A DNA stretch of 64,000 nucleotides from Panulirus ornatus (GCF_036320965.1 NC_092265.1:4179001-4243000), one strand, 5' to 3'. Positions 11,640 through 25,825 are shown, counted from the first letter of the stretch. The notes: generated by a model not told the origin, from the sequence alone. A program made the numbers and translations.

Positions 11640-14600
11640 AGGAGAGCAATTAACACCAACCTGTGGTGAGAAGGCTGTTGACACGGAAACAAACAATTAG
11701 CAACTCAAACATGACGACGTCACTCTCGCGTCTCTCAGTTGTGAGTCAGCAACTAAGGTCGACCTCCAGGGGCTTGCTCTCGTACTTATATGCCGCCACA
11801 CGTTCCTCACCAGACGGTAAAAACCTGTGTCTTCCCTCCCTCCTCCCGGCCTCCTCACCGTCATGAGCACTGTTACCAACACGAGCAAAGCTACAGGACA
11901 GCAGCAGGAACACTGTTGCCAGACACAAGCACTACACCGTAAGGAGCACTGTTACCAAACACCAGCAATACGTTGTCAGTAGCAATATCATCAGCAGGAG
12001 CGCATTGTTATCAGTTATGAAGCCGTTCGGAACACAATTATCACATAACAGCCTCATGGAATTATGTGTTACTGAAGAATAATCCTAAGTCATCAGTAAC
12101 AATGTTACGACACACACACAAACACGACACCGTCAGTCGTAACTGAAATACTGTTACCAAACACGAACGCAGGCTTAGCTTCGAGGTGTTCATATTAGTT
12201 TAAGCTAAGCTTAAGACGTCTCAGCTTTCTGGATACTTAATAGTTCGAAGCCTTCGTCTCGAGACGGACTGAGCGAGACGTCTCGACAACCACCACCTCC
12301 ACTCCCTCCTTGTCATAAGTTCATGGTGGGGGGGTGAAAGTAAGGTTGCGTTCACCTTCTTAACTACCAATTTCCTCGCAATTCGTGGATACCAGTGAGG
12401 GTTCTATGAGGCGTATTGTTTCCCTCTCGGATCTAGTTGAAAGCGTTTGATGACCTGACGTTTGTGGATGTGGTCGATTCTTGGTCTAGTTCATTCGTGT
12501 TTCCTTCTCCTCTTCAAGTAGAGTTTTCATCCTTTGGGATAATGCCTTTGCATTCACAGCCGATCATTTCTTTCATTGAGCTGCCATCTATATTCTTTTC
12601 CCACTTTCGACCTACACTGCCATTTCGTAATATCGCTCGTGCTCCCATCTTGAAACACTAGCAACAATAGTCGAATGATTAGATGATACTCTTCGATCGT
12701 CTTAACCAGTAATGCAAAAGCTTCCCTTTATTGTCTCATCACCTATACTCCACTGACCGTCTTTTGTTCCCCATCACTGCCTCTATGATCGTCTTGTATG
12801 TCAGAACCTCATTAAACTACTGAATAGCTCAGTCTGGCACGTATTTCCGGTAAGACCTCCTCCCCACCAAAATATAATTCGAGATTTCCTGATGGCTCTT
12901 GCGCTTGCTCAATATCACACTTTGAGGGCTGGAAACGTGAGAGGGATCACATCATTCTACTTTCCTCCCTTAAAGATGAGGAGAAAGCTCCGTGTTATTT
13001 CCTTGAACGCACAGAAAATTCCGCTAGAACTTCTTTGCTAGCGTCCAGGAAGTTGCCGTTTATGCACGGGTGGACCTACTCAGACTCGGTGTTAGGTTTC
13101 GTCGGTAAAAGTAAATATGAGTCGGCAGAACAAGCGATGTGTGCACCAGGTCATGTCTGTGGTTGGGGACGGCCCCAAAGCAAAGACGTGTGTCCCAGGT
13201 CATGTTCCAGGGTTGTATATGGCCGGGCGACGGTCCTGGTAGGGAGCCAGGTCACATACAGCTGGCGGGAGAGACCTATGTCTAGGGGCCAAACATATAC
13301 AATACAGACGACGCCTTGAGCATGTCAGTCAGTGTCTACGTCGCTACGTGAAACCAAGCTATATATTTTTGAGTTACACTCAAAAATAAAAGAGGATATA
13401 CTCCTTAAAGTGATTCAGAAGAGGAAGTCTCATGGTTATATTTCAGAGGTCGTAATAATTCGTGTTATATACATTCTTACTCGTATATTATTGGCTGGGG
13501 ACGATGGCAGAGGATCCTTGAGTGCTGTGGCCGACCATGATCATCCTGAGGGGAAGTTGCTGATTTGATCATATGACTTACGAAGTGAGAGAAAATGTAC
13601 ATATTCTCTTCACACAGGTGAGAAACCACTGTGACATGCAGTGCTTTGGAAGAATGATGATTGATACCACAGCTGTCTGGTCATGCAAAAGAACACTGAA
13701 TGTATGAATAGAACTTCAATGCAAGTAATTACTATTCGTATGGTGTTTGTTAAACCACTCACTCCAGACTCATTCCTCCTCTTCGACACTGCAAAGCTAT
13801 ATTTACTCACTCGACCAGGGTTCCTCTTCACACCTGTGAAACAAGATTTCAGTTAAGAATACGTTTAGCCAACAGAGTAGAGATGACCAGCTATTCTGTC
13901 CTCTGTTCAGTGTGTACTCATCATGGCTACTTCCCTGCAAAATAGAAGGCAGAATCGAGTTTTCCCGGGCGTATGAATACGAAGAATAACAATTCTAATC
14001 TTTTGTCTGTGTAGGTTGTAGGGAATGTTTATCTGTTATATCCTTTTCAAAATGGGAGATAGAACTATAAGCTGAAATGGATGACCCAAATTTCATTTGT
14101 TGTTTTTTGACTTTCACATATTTTACATAAGAAATCAAGTCACATAAAATATAAAACTAATGGGTCACTTTTGTGATTATAATGATAAGCAAAAAAGATG
14201 ATATAGTTTCAAGAGAGAGGAATGAAATTGCATTCAACACACTAGGAAGAGGTGGACGAAGAGTTTCGCCTCCTACGTGTTGAACGCTAGGCAGCGCCCG
14301 GGAGAAAGTGTCAAATGAGGGAAGGACGTGGGTGTGGGCTGGGTGGAGAAAGGTATTCATTCACCCAGGGGGCGATGAGTGGTAGGCGGGGAGGCGAGAG
14401 AAACACAGAACGCTGGTGGTTATGATCGCTGGCAAGTCGTGCGGGGAGAATTACATCAGGAACCTATTGCGAAAAGGCGGTGAGGTCAAGATTGCAGAGT
14501 ATATGCCATTCGACCATCGTCCCACATCCTCTTCTTTACTTTGCATCCAAGTTTCTTGTTCGTGTGATCCTTCACTCAGTCAAAAGCTGACGAGATCTGT

Positions 14601-15175
14601 GTCGCTCTCCACCTAAGGTCGTGGGTGGGTCCCGTCTGTATCTTTAAGTTGTATAGATCGTAATGTAAGGTCGTTAGAAGCCATGGAAAGTGGAGTTGCT
14701 TGACTCTTCAACGGTGTGATACTCTTCAGAATGAAAGACAGACTGGAAAAATTTGTGGCATCGAAAGATAAGACATGGCCAGAAAACCTGGAAGGCTATT
14801 TTGGAACAAGAAGACCAAAAGAAAAATAATATATTCAACCATTTGAATTATATATTATGCATCCTGGACCACGTTACAGGTACGGAGTTATAAGTCTATG
14901 AACTTATACTTCAGCATTGCAAATAAGAGAATCGTATGTCCCCTTATGTGTTTCTATGTATATCAAGTACCACTTTCCTGTGTATTGGGCAAGGGTACGG
15001 TCTCTAACTATGTAGTCAATCCTGTATGTGACTGTCGAGTATAAGTAGCATGTTCCTGAGGGTACGAAGATGTTCATAACACACTAAACAGATCATCAAA
15101 TTACAAACCACTATACATGTCTGGCTGCTGACCTGCCACATCTCATTCCGGAAGAACTAAACACAAGTACAAACA

Positions 15176-15330
15176 CTGTAGCCAAACACACACGCACTCA
15201 CACACCTAGGTTGGTGTGTGTGTATTTATATATACAACACCTAAGGGTAAAAAAATATTTGATAGATACAAGGTTAAGAGACGGGGTAACACGAGTGTAA
15301 AACACTCATCTTGAAACACACACAAAAGCA
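15176..15330 (+). mobile_element. SINE 3' fragment (probable)
   Basis: The segment with ACACGAGTGTAAAAC followed by CTC and AACACACACAAA closely matches the 3' half of the tRNA-like SINE at 29775-30015, including the flanking AC-rich tail. The tRNA-like head is not evident. Inference from within-window similarity only. Confidence 0.5.
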
Positions 15331-16156
15331 GTAATGACAAGTAAACGAGTTAATCACCAATTTGCCAGTAACAACGTCGAGTATTCATTTCAAACCGGTT
15401 GGTAACCTCAGATATGGCTGGAGGAAACATGGACTAATAGCCGATGCTAATCTTTGGGCGCTGCCATTCTTTTAGGAAGGTGTTGGAGGAGGAAGACGTA
15501 AAGGAAGAGGAGGAAGAGGAGGAGCAGTCGATAGGCTTGATAACCAACCAACCAACTGAAAACAGGCGGTTCTTTAATTTCGGTGTTCTCCTAACTACCA
15601 TTTAGACTGATTTTTTCTCCCTTCTTTTTTTTTTTTGGCCAGTCAACGCCCATGTCCATTCCCACTGACGATGTCAGTCCTTTTAGATGCCAGGAAATGA
15701 GGAGTGATAATACAGAATGAAGGTGAGGTAGAATAACCCTCACTACGCAAGAAACAAACACAATTACACAGTACTTCAAACTGAAGACGTTGTCTTGTTC
15801 TTCGTCAACAAATCTGTGCCGTCAAAGAAGAGGGAAAACAAGAAAGATAATTGTGGAAACAGTTCTATGTACATTTGATGATGTTATCACAAAAGGCTTC
15901 TACTATCGTGTGTGTGTGTGTGTGTGTCTGTGTGTGCCGTGGTGGAAAACTAACTGCTTGTCTACACACACACACACACACACACACACGAACCCATCCG
16001 ACCCTTCCCTTCACACGTACCCACATCACGAGATGTGCCACAGTATTGCCGGCAGGACACGTCAGGGGGAGAAAGTGAGGCTCTGTGCTGATACCCTGAC
16101 GTCGACAAACACACCACGTCACAGGCGCACCTGAGATGGATCGTGTTAGAATGAGG

Positions 16157-16195
<39 letters not shown>

Positions 16196-16274
16196 GCAAA
16201 CACACGACTTTCCAATATGCTACAACTTTTTTACCTTTTTGCATACAAACAGGTTTGACTACTGTTGTTTGTAT

Positions 16275-16276
<2 letters not shown>

Positions 16277-16318
<42 letters not shown>
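16277..16318. repeat. (AT)n microsatellite
   Basis: AT dinucleotide run of about 40 bp. Confidence 0.95.
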
Positions 16319-16320
<2 letters not shown>

Positions 16321-16597
16321 AGATTTCATTATAAGGACTTAAGTCCATGATTAGGTAGAGAAGACTTCTCCTATTTCGCATCCTGCATCACCAATGTTAT
16401 AACATCTTTTGGACTCTCTTGCCAGTGAACTGGTTGTTATTTTCACAAGGAAGTATCCCATGGCTCCCAGGGGTTGCATAACGCTTTCTCCCCTGACCTC
16501 CAGCGATAACCAGTCCAGCACTTTCTTCCCTCTGTTTGGAGGGGAGGAAAAAGGAGAGATGAAATAGAGATGATAATGTAAAGAAACCGATGATTGT

Positions 16598-16638
<41 letters not shown>

Positions 16639-16725
16639 ATTTGTGTAGACATATATATCATTACTGATGTGTATGATTTACCTGCTGAAGACTATGTTTA
16701 GTAAGTTCTCTGTCTTCATGTATAT

Positions 16726-16803
16726 GTTCGCTATCTTGGTCTATGTGTTCGCTATCTTGATCTATATGTTTGCCATCTTGATCTATATGTTCGTTATCTT
16801 GAG
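16726..16803. repeat. 24 bp minisatellite, ~4 copies
   Basis: The unit is near TGTTCGCTATCTTGATCTAT with small changes, in tandem. Confidence 0.85.
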
Positions 16804-17999
16804 CCCACATCTATAGTCTTGGGGATCATATTCCGCGTCCAGCATCTGTGGATCTCCCCCTTTTTTTCAAACCCTTCTCCATTGATTGATAATTGACTCT
16901 TTTATCTTTACTTTCTGTCAATTTACCTTTCGTCTTTTCTCCCGTTAATCTTTCTCCACACGTTCGTATTTTAACCACCATCAATGTTGCATTTCTCTTC
17001 CTTCTTAGGGATTACTTTCGCCACTACTTTCTCCCCTAACTTGATACTCACATTTACCCCCTGAGGAGGTTTTGGGTCTTTGTGAATATGTTGCCCCTTG
17101 ACAAGGGTATTGCCCCTTGATGGGGTGATGCCCTTTTGTTGCGTGTGATGTCCCCCTGGGTGAGGCGTTACGCCCTAGTGGAGGGATTACCCCCCTGGTG
17201 ACTAAGGTTGCCCCTTAATGCGTTGTTGTCCCTTAATAGGTTTCTCACCCCTTCATTCTCATCTATGGTTTCCCTCGAGTCTCCTCCTCTGCTTCCTCGA
17301 CCCTGTCCAACTTTCCAACACTCACTTTAAAAATTCATAATTTGCTCACTTCTTCACTCACTCATTCACTCACTTTCACCCATGTCCTCGAGCATTACCT
17401 TAATCACTCGTTCGTTTCCTCACTAAAACTCCCGCTAAAACGTACGCTTAATCGCTCAGACCCACTACCACCTTACTCGCTCCCTCGCTAACTGTCTCAC
17501 TATCACTCGCTCGCTCGCTCTCACTTGCTCTATCCCATCATTCCTGGCAAACTAAAAGAGTACAGTCTTTGCTCAATCTTACTCAAATTCTTGTCTTATC
17601 TTAGATTCACTTTTACTCGCATCTTAATTATCTCTTTCATTCTAAATTTCATTGCTTACCCAAACAAAGGAAATGCATTTCACAGGATTCAATTGTTCTA
17701 CATTTTTACGCGCTCTGTAACTGAACACTCAATGTAATTCCACCTATCCCTATCATATTCAACATTGCTTATCATTTGTTTCAAATGTCTGATAATCCCA
17801 CATGTGTTATGATTCTCTATCCCTTTGTGAATGTATCCCCGCATGTCTTATAATTCACCATATCTTAGAGCCCCACCACCCCACATGCCCAGCGCTTCAT
17901 TACCATATTATACCACATGGCTATCTCTCCTACCACACTTCCAGTAACTCGATTAACAACTTTTTCTTTTGTACTCATCTATGGCAAAAAAAAAAGAGG

Positions 18000-18036
<37 letters not shown>

Positions 18037-19634
18037 AAAGGTGGGGGAAGGGCCAAATTCTTGCCATTTCTCCACGTGTGGATCCGGATTCGACCCTCGC
18101 TGGCCAGGAACGGGATATAGAGGTAGAAAGTGATCTCAACAACGGAGAAGAAAATATGACGTAAAATGCCTGAGTGAACACTTTCCAGTGGTGAGGCCGC
18201 TGTAGTTTGTACCCCAGGCAGCGTATATGTTCTGGTCAATATCACTTCCCCAGTGGCATTACGCTCGATATGCCAGTTCTGAGCGGCTGAGGAGCCGTAT
18301 GTAGTGTATCTTGTGTGGATGTTTGCCACCTCTAGTGATGCGGTGTTGGTGGGGTGTGTTGTTCTTTGGTGAGGGGAGGTGGCCCTTGGTGGGGTGCTGC
18401 TGTCCTTTGCTTCTGGTGTTGTCGGGGGGTGATCTACCTCGTACTTACTCTATATTTATATTGAGGCAACCGTTTTACCTGGGGGCTGTCTGTCAGTGAC
18501 TGTGTTGTGGTAACATTTGTTAACTGTGTTGTGGTAACGGTTGTTAACTGGTGATGGTCAATAATTGTGGTGTGGTACTCCGGCGACGGACAGCGGTGAC
18601 CCTATGCTTGCTTCTGATAGTAATGACCTTTGCTAACTCGTTCTGACATGAATGACCTTATGAATGAGGCCTGATGTAAAATGTTTGGTAATATATATTA
18701 AGAGATAGTAGCCAAAATATGGCTCTTAAAGATATCATCTCCTTCACTTGCACTTGACATCACGGCTATTGAAGAGTGCATTCATGATCTTGCTTTCGCT
18801 CGTCCAGCCAGTGAATGCAATCAGGCTATGAAGAGCGCTCTTCTCTCATCAGGAGTGATGGATCTAATATCAGTTCCTGTAATCAGTAAACAAATGTGAG
18901 GTTGCATGCACTTCTTTTCTTCCGTCGGGATGACTAACTAACATCTTTGAAACTGATTATTCCATTTGATTTCTATTCAGTAACTGATCCAAGGAGTAGC
19001 AGCATCAGGCGTGAGCAATACGTCTCATGACTGGCCAGGATACACTGATGTTGATATTCGTTATCGATATCGTTCAACACATTCAGAGCGTGAATACGAA
19101 CGCTATTGGATCGTAATCAGGGAGCTTGAAATGACTCCCTTTCTTTATATCATTTATAGCACACACAAACACACACACACACCAAGTTCCTCCGTACATA
19201 AGAGAAGACATCTACTTGTACCTCAGAACATCCTCTTGGTGCACGTCTCCCAGGGATTTCTCTCCTGCTCTATGGCCTCCTTTTCCACCACCGCCACACT
19301 AGGGGGGGCAAACGCGACAGAGCAAGACTGTGTATCTTTCTCGACGGTGTATAAACAACCGGCCTCATGGAAAGCGGTTCCGCATGTTGGGGTTTCAGTT
19401 TGCTTAGAAAGCCTTTGGTGGGTCAGTTGGTCAGTTCGACCGACCTCTTTAGCTCAGGTAAAGGGAAAAGATCCTGGTGACAGCTACTTTGCTATCATCA
19501 CTGTGGATGCGATGGAAGAGGAAATGTTTGAGGACAGTATGTGGTGGGAGGAGGACCAAGGATATAGATGACAGGGTAAAGGAGAGGTGCGGTGGTAAGA
19601 AAAGTTACGTGTGAGAGTGCTGAAGAAAGAGATG

Positions 19635-19882
19635 GTTTGGACATATGGAGAGGATGGATGAGGAGAGGATAAACTAAGAGGTGTATTACATCTAGGAGGA
19701 GGAGGGATCAAGGAAAAGGGGAAAGTCGAGAAGGAGGTGGAAGGACGGAGTAAAAGATGATCTGAGATATCGAGACCTGTAAATGCAGGAGGGTGTGAGG
19801 TGTGAATGGGTCTGAGCGAAATGGAGAGATGCGGTATACGGGAGGCGACGCCCTGTCACGGGACCGAACCAGGATGTACGAT
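19635..19882 (+). pseudogene. Decayed LINE reverse-transcriptase C-terminal tail
   Basis: Reading from 19635 the frame gives WFGHMERMDEERIN, then EVYY, RKRGKSRRRWKDGVKDDL, and MQEGVRCEW and AKWRDAVYGR, interrupted by four in-frame stop codons. The order WFGHxxRM...R.R...RRWxDxVxxDL...W is the typical end of endonuclease/reverse-transcriptase polyproteins of non-LTR retrotransposons. No upstream reverse-transcriptase core is recognisable, so this is a 5'-truncated, dead fragment. Family level (RTE-like, CR1-like or other) cannot be set from this piece. Confidence 0.82.
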
Positions 19883-20950
19883 GCAGTCAGGGTAAATCAC
19901 GGGAGGGTCTGTGGGGCCTGGTTGTCGATAAGGTGCTCTGGTTTCGGTGCATTATACACGAGAGTGAATGTCAGCGAACCAGTCGCTGGGAAGCTTGTTC
20001 GCTCAGCGAATTCATGTGCGTTCGGTCGTAAACAAACTATAATTTAACGCATGGTCCTACCCTGTGGTGGTCGGGAGCAAGCAGGATATATCTCTAGTAT
20101 GATATGGTTGTGAATTTGGATATCAAGGGGACTCTCGGCCACCAGGAGAAGCAAATAAAGATTACATAGGTTCTGGTGGTTCCTGGAAGTGCTTCACTTT
20201 CTTCTGCACTAACGAATCCCACGTTTTCCCCTGAGCTACATAACTCTCCCTGCTCTCGACATAATTATCGTACGTAGAGAAAACAGTGATCCAGATCACT
20301 CACCTCTTCACAAACAGAACTCGCATCATTATCATCATTATCATCATTGTACTATAATCATCATTACTCTAATTTACAGTAGTAACATTACCGCTGCTTT
20401 ACATAATGCTTTCTGCCTGCTTCAGTGGTGTGAGAGCATCACCTGCTGTGACCTGTATAGAAGCAGTGCTTCCCCCTCCCATCCCTCCTCCTCCTCCTCC
20501 GCCGCCTCTGCTGCTGCCAACTCTCTCCTTGTTATGGCACACATGTGACACCCCGAACACACCAGGCACTGAAGATTGCTTTTAAAAGGTGTAAGTTATC
20601 ATCTCGCAGACACCTTAGTTTGGAAATATATCAATAAATAATCATAATTACAGGACCAATTCTACCTCGGGGGCTGTCAACACACGTCTTGCTCGTAAGT
20701 ATAACATAACCCTCAGTGAACTCATTGTCAAAGCCATAGACTGATAAAGATAAATAAAGATTGATAAAGATCTATTGATACGTAGATCACAGAGACAGAA
20801 ACTTGGAATATTCCCTATATTGTTGATACTCAAAACGTTATAATGTAATGAATTTTTAATGTCTTATCACCTGAACGGTTTACAGTGGAACCCGTGACGT
20901 TGAGTAGGGCATTTCAGATCACCCAGGACAACGGAGACCACAATGAGACA

Positions 20951-20988
<38 letters not shown>

Positions 20989-21695
20989 CTACAGTATCGT
21001 CGAAAATGAAGTCTAAAATATTTGCAAATCAATGATGATTTTCGTATAATATTCCCCAGACTGGCTTCATGATTACCTATGTGATATCACTTGCCCCACC
21101 TACGGTACACCCAGGGGGATCTCTCTTGCCCCACCTACGGTACACCCAGGGGGATCTCTCTTGCCCCACATACGGTACACCCAGGGGGATATCTCTTGCC
21201 CCACCTACGGTACACCCAGGGGGATCTCTCTTGCCCCACCTACGGTACACCCAGGGGGATATCTCTTGCCCCACCTACGGTACACACAAAGGGATCTCTC
21301 TTGCCCCACCTACGGTACACCCAGGGGGATCTCTCTTGCCCCACATACGGTACATCTATGGTACGTAAGAGAAAACGTACCCCACTGACGGTGTCACATC
21401 TCCCTGAGTCTTTAGCGGAGTTTCTGTTGTTCGTTTTCTTTTCCCGCCTTCATGACAAGGTTCCTCATCACCAATGATGAGTCACTCACTAGATCATGAG
21501 TGTGTAATGCCTGCGCGTCTATGTGTATGTTTTTTTCAAGGATGTTCACACTGATGACTTCGTATAACCCATACATATTTGCCCATGCCAAGGAGAAGTA
21601 ACCAATCACGGCCATGGTACGAACTCAAGTTGAGTCAAGGTTAAGAGGGATCATACACGACACACAGGTTGATACACAGGTCCACTTGGATACGT

Positions 21696-21742
<47 letters not shown>

Positions 21743-24114
21743 CACACACAACATGAGCCAGTAATGGCACACAAGAGATCAAGCTGTCATTGACAAGAGC
21801 CTGTGCCACTCTTCGAACAAGAAATCATTGCACCCAAACCCCCAAAAATATTCAAAGCAGAAACACTTACCTTGTACGATCCTAGAGTCGTCTAGGCTCT
21901 TTCACCATCAATAAAGACGTCCTTTCCACTCTTCAACTATATAGGCACACAGGATTTTCCTAGTCATCCACATACCACATCATTCACGAGTACCTTTCCT
22001 CCCGTACACAGTTTTCAACACGTGTAGTCTTCATCAAGGAGCTGCCCACATTTAGACGCAATCAGTTAACCAGAGAGATTGTTTACGCCTCCACACCCAC
22101 GCCTGAGCGCCACCACAGCAGAGAGGCGACGGAGGAGTGGTATGCGTGCGTGGCTCCGGTCAGCGCTCCCGCAACACTAGGCACAGCGTGACGACATGTC
22201 TCATACGCTAAGTGCACGAATGACCTTGTTCGTGGAGTGCGACTGTCGGCAATGAGCTTTCTTACGGATATTACAGTCTTAGTCTATATATATATATATC
22301 TATATTTCTCTCTATTTCTTCAAATGAGGAAGGAGTAAATTACGACACGTTTCAAATGTCATCTGACTTTCAAGGAATGGCCTCGATTTCCAGTGTAAAA
22401 CTTATTTTGCTAAAGGTAGCAGTGCTCCATCAGTGATGTTCTTCATTCGTGTTCGCACGTTCAGCTGTCAGAATCCTGTACAGGTGCAACTGGAAAGCGA
22501 ACTGAAGCACGCGAGAATAGTCCGCCAGAGAGGGACGGGTCTGAGATAATCTCCGTCCGCACCTTGCCGTCAGCCACCACACCTGCTGGCACCGGAGCAA
22601 ATGACTTTCAATCCGCTGCCACACTCCAGCCGCGGTGGACCTGTACACGACGTCACTCGATCCTGCCAGCCTACCTACCTCACGCCTGACCTGCAGCTAG
22701 CCAAACTGAGGGAGACGTGCCTGGCCTGACCCACCCCCAGTCTCCCGGCACAAGTGGGGCGGAGCGTCGGGGAAGAGAAGACCCCAAACCAGTTACAGAG
22801 AAGGTCGCTTTGGACGCGACGTCGTCGCCAGAACCGGGAGGCGACGCAGCCGATACGACACTTGAACACTTGAGAGGTTCACCAGGAGGGGAGACCAGCG
22901 GTCACGTTGTAGAGGTCACCAGGGCGGCTACGAGAAGGTCCTCTCTGACGAGTCACCAAGACGGGTAGAACAGGTTCCTCTCTAGCCAATCACCAGGGCG
23001 GGGTCCATGACTCGCACGCCACACATCCTGATAGGTAGGTTCACCAGCAGGTGAGACCACGACATGTCATCTCAAACGATGAGACGGTGAGGTCGCAAGG
23101 ACGGAGCCGTGCGTCGCAAGTGTTTACACTGAGGTCCACCAGAACGGGGCCATGTGACACACACACACACACACACACACACATTTTCTATGCAATAAGA
23201 AATTACAAACAACCTTTCTAGCACAGTGGGACTGTGTCATTAACTTTTATGACAGCAATTTGAGACGATTCACTGTATGAATGGCCACCCCAATTCAACA
23301 AATAATTCTAACATTACCTTCACACTAGAAGTCGAGCCTGACGTTTTTTGCTATACGGATTGATATACGTCATATATGGATGTGAGGGAAAGTTACAGAC
23401 TGAAAATTATAAGATTTAGTCGTTGGATTAAAGGTCAGACATCAGAGGCAGAATTTATAGCAAGTTACTCCTCAACCCACTCCTTGTTTTCTATGAGGAA
23501 GGCTTGAAGTCTAACTATTGTAATGCGCTCAACACATCGCTCTTCATCTTCGTTAACCCTGGATGAACATCGGTGACTAAATCAGTTATCAAATCGGACA
23601 AGGATAATCCAGGATAACTCTAAGTTACTGTTTTAACTGCAAGGGCTTCCTTAAAGAGAGATTAATACTCTTGCTTTCCAAGCCGCAGAAGGCGAAGCAG
23701 GTGTCAGGTTGTAAGATCGATACAGTAAAGCTACTGGGGACCTTGGTGTCGTAAGGTTATACATCATTTTACATACTTTTCAGAGAGTAATCTAGGAAAA
23801 TAATCTATCGATTCTTTCCTTTAGGAATGAGCATGAGTATAAAGGGTTATGCACTCGATCTCAAAGGGTAAACTAGGTTAAGGAATAAGGTAAACTTTGA
23901 TTTAGGTTTTACACAGAATATTAGACATTCATTTGGTGTTTGAAATGATAACACCCAGCCGATAAAATTGCTCTGAAAATAGGAAATTAGGTGGTGTAGC
24001 CATACATTGTAGATATACCCCAGTACATCACTGTCGAATCATTTACCTCTGGCTGATACTGAAGACTGGAAGTGGAACGGGGATGCATTTCCCATCCTCC
24101 GCAAAAGGACCTTA
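19883..24114. other. Intergenic, minisatellite and GC-rich patch
   Basis: No conserved protein frame. Holds a GT run (20954-20985), the 35 bp minisatellite at 21085-21360, AC runs (21700-21749, 23159-23184) and a GC-rich patch at about 22080-23150. The patch has degenerate TCACCAGGxxGG motifs. It could hold a promoter or first exon of a gene I cannot recognise, but no splice-supported coding segment stood out. Confidence 0.55.
21085..21360. repeat. 35 bp minisatellite, ~8 copies
   Basis: The unit is close to CTTGCCCCACCTACGGTACA followed by CCCAGGGGGATCTCT. Copies are highly similar; one has AAAGGG in place of AGGGGG and several have ATATCT. Because 35 is not a multiple of three, every frame rotates through all three readings, which explains the overlapping open frames here. 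Confidence 0.95.
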
Positions 24115-24901
24115 TCAGATCCACATTGCCACCGTCGCCGTTAGGAGAAGGGGTAGCAAGAACGATGCGTGGACGAGAACAGTGGCCGAGGATGCCATCA
24201 AGACCATGCCATCCCTGTCTACGAAGTTGACATCACCGTAAGGGAAGAGTTTGTCGTAGGGCCATCCATCGTGCGTGTCGCCTCCGAAGTCATTATCTTC
24301 TTCGGAAGACTCCTCTTCTCGAGAAGATGAGTGGTGGTGGTGGTGTTGGCTGCGATTCTCGCTCGTGAGGGCGGTTTCGTTCACCTTCGTGGCTAAGACT
24401 CGGGCCGGAGCAGCAGCGCTCCCTCCACCGATCTTCAAAGGCATCACCGTCACTCGGAAGCCAGACGAAGGCAGCTACAGAACAGAGGTACTTCGTGAGT
24501 CTTGCTGGTTAACCATAGGGATTAATACCCACTGACAACCTAACCTGTTCCTGTCATATGTAACTCCCACAAATGTATAAAACATCGGAGATCATGACTA
24601 TCGAAAAAACCTCATATTTCAGTAGATATTCTATATCATTAGATCCGAGCAGATATGAAGGATATTGTCAACACATGAAAATACAAATATGGCTTAAAGG
24701 AACAGGGAGTGTGGGTTGTGGGCATTAACACGATTATTACTGTGGTTGTCTGTATGGGAATGAGAGTGAAAAAATGGGTTGTGGATGTGGGCAGCGTGGC
24801 GGGTGTTGGGAAATGTTATGGTCGGTCTCCACGTCGAGAACGAGGTTGTGGATGTACGTAGGGATAAGAAGAGTTAGTTGGCTTGTATTTGCGAGTCAAG
24901 G

Positions 24902-24953
<52 letters not shown>

Positions 24954-25755
24954 ACCTCACCTTGTCCAGATTCTTGAGGTTATGGATGCTGTAGATGTTG
25001 TTGGCGTGGAGCACGGTGCGGGCGGGGTTAACCAAGGAGTCACCCACGTCCACCGAAGGTGTGTCAATCCCGACGCCAACCACGCCCGTGCGCGGGTGTC
25101 TGCGGTACCCATAGTTAGCAAGCCACTGCGCGCCATCCTCGCTCAAACCTGGAAAAGTTGTGTCTTGAGAGTGTGCGCTTCCCAGCGCGCAAAAACCAGG
25201 TATGTACCTAGATGTCATAACCTCTTTATGTGTATCCAGTTAGAAACTTGGCTCAGGATGGAAATCTGTTCTTTAACTGATTCATCGAAAACTTGTTTGG
25301 GAAACATGCGAGCTCCCTTAGCGTTCAGGTTTAGATGCAACTTCGCTGATGAGGTAGTGAGATTTAAGGTCAACTGGAACGTATCTCAAGACACTCGTTA
25401 AGCGCTCGTCAATACCCCAGGAACGGCGAAATCCCTTTCCATAACAACCTAACCTCAGGGCAGCCTAAGTATAACCTTCATATACCTGGAAAATGGTTGG
25501 TCTCGTTTTCGTCGTAGCCTAAGTAATCTCTTAGGTTGTGGCTCTTCTTGTTCCAGCCAGTGTTCAGTAGGACGACGCCTGCATGTGGGAGGAACTCTTG
25601 GTGCTTGGATAGGGCCCTTTCCAGGTCCCTGGCTGTGATGGCGTATGTCCGGTTGCCTGACATTCGTACCGTGGGTTCCATGTCGATCACCACAGCTGCA
25701 GGAGAAATCAGGCTGTTCATTACGTATGAGGTTGGTTAGTAAAACACCTTTTCAC

Positions 25756-25825
<70 letters not shown>

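Larger units (their letters stand above)
8294..15175. other. Intergenic, no gene recognised
   Basis: About 6.9 kb with no frame that looks like a conserved protein. It holds AC runs (9163-9202, 9748-9808, 11608-11639), an AG run (10622-10663) and a CTG/CAG-rich degenerate repeat at about 9975-10070. Frames such as 9271-9894 (207 codons) pass through AC repeats and have no recognisable domain. Confidence 0.6.
15331..19630. other. Intergenic, simple repeats
   Basis: No coding exon recognised. Seen here: GT and AC runs (15908-15938, 15965-15990, 16158-16192, 16598-16634, 18000-18036), an AT run (16277-16318), a 24 bp minisatellite (16726-16803), repeated TTGCCCCTTGATGGGGTG-like motifs (about 17090-17240) and CACT/CGCT-rich sequence (17340-17530). 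The 186-codon frame at 19011-19571 has no recognisable domain. Confidence 0.6.

Noticed and set aside
19011..19571. 186-codon plus-strand frame
   Set aside because: No recognisable domain; it runs through an AC repeat and its end abuts LINE-derived sequence. No splice context supports it.
21085..21360. Possible CRISPR array from regular short repeats
   Set aside because: Units are contiguous with no unique spacers, and the sequence is eukaryotic; it is a minisatellite. The same holds for 44763-44998 and 60876-61375.
22717..22968. 84-codon GC-rich plus-strand frame
   Set aside because: No domain, biased composition and degenerate short repeats; not enough to call a gene.
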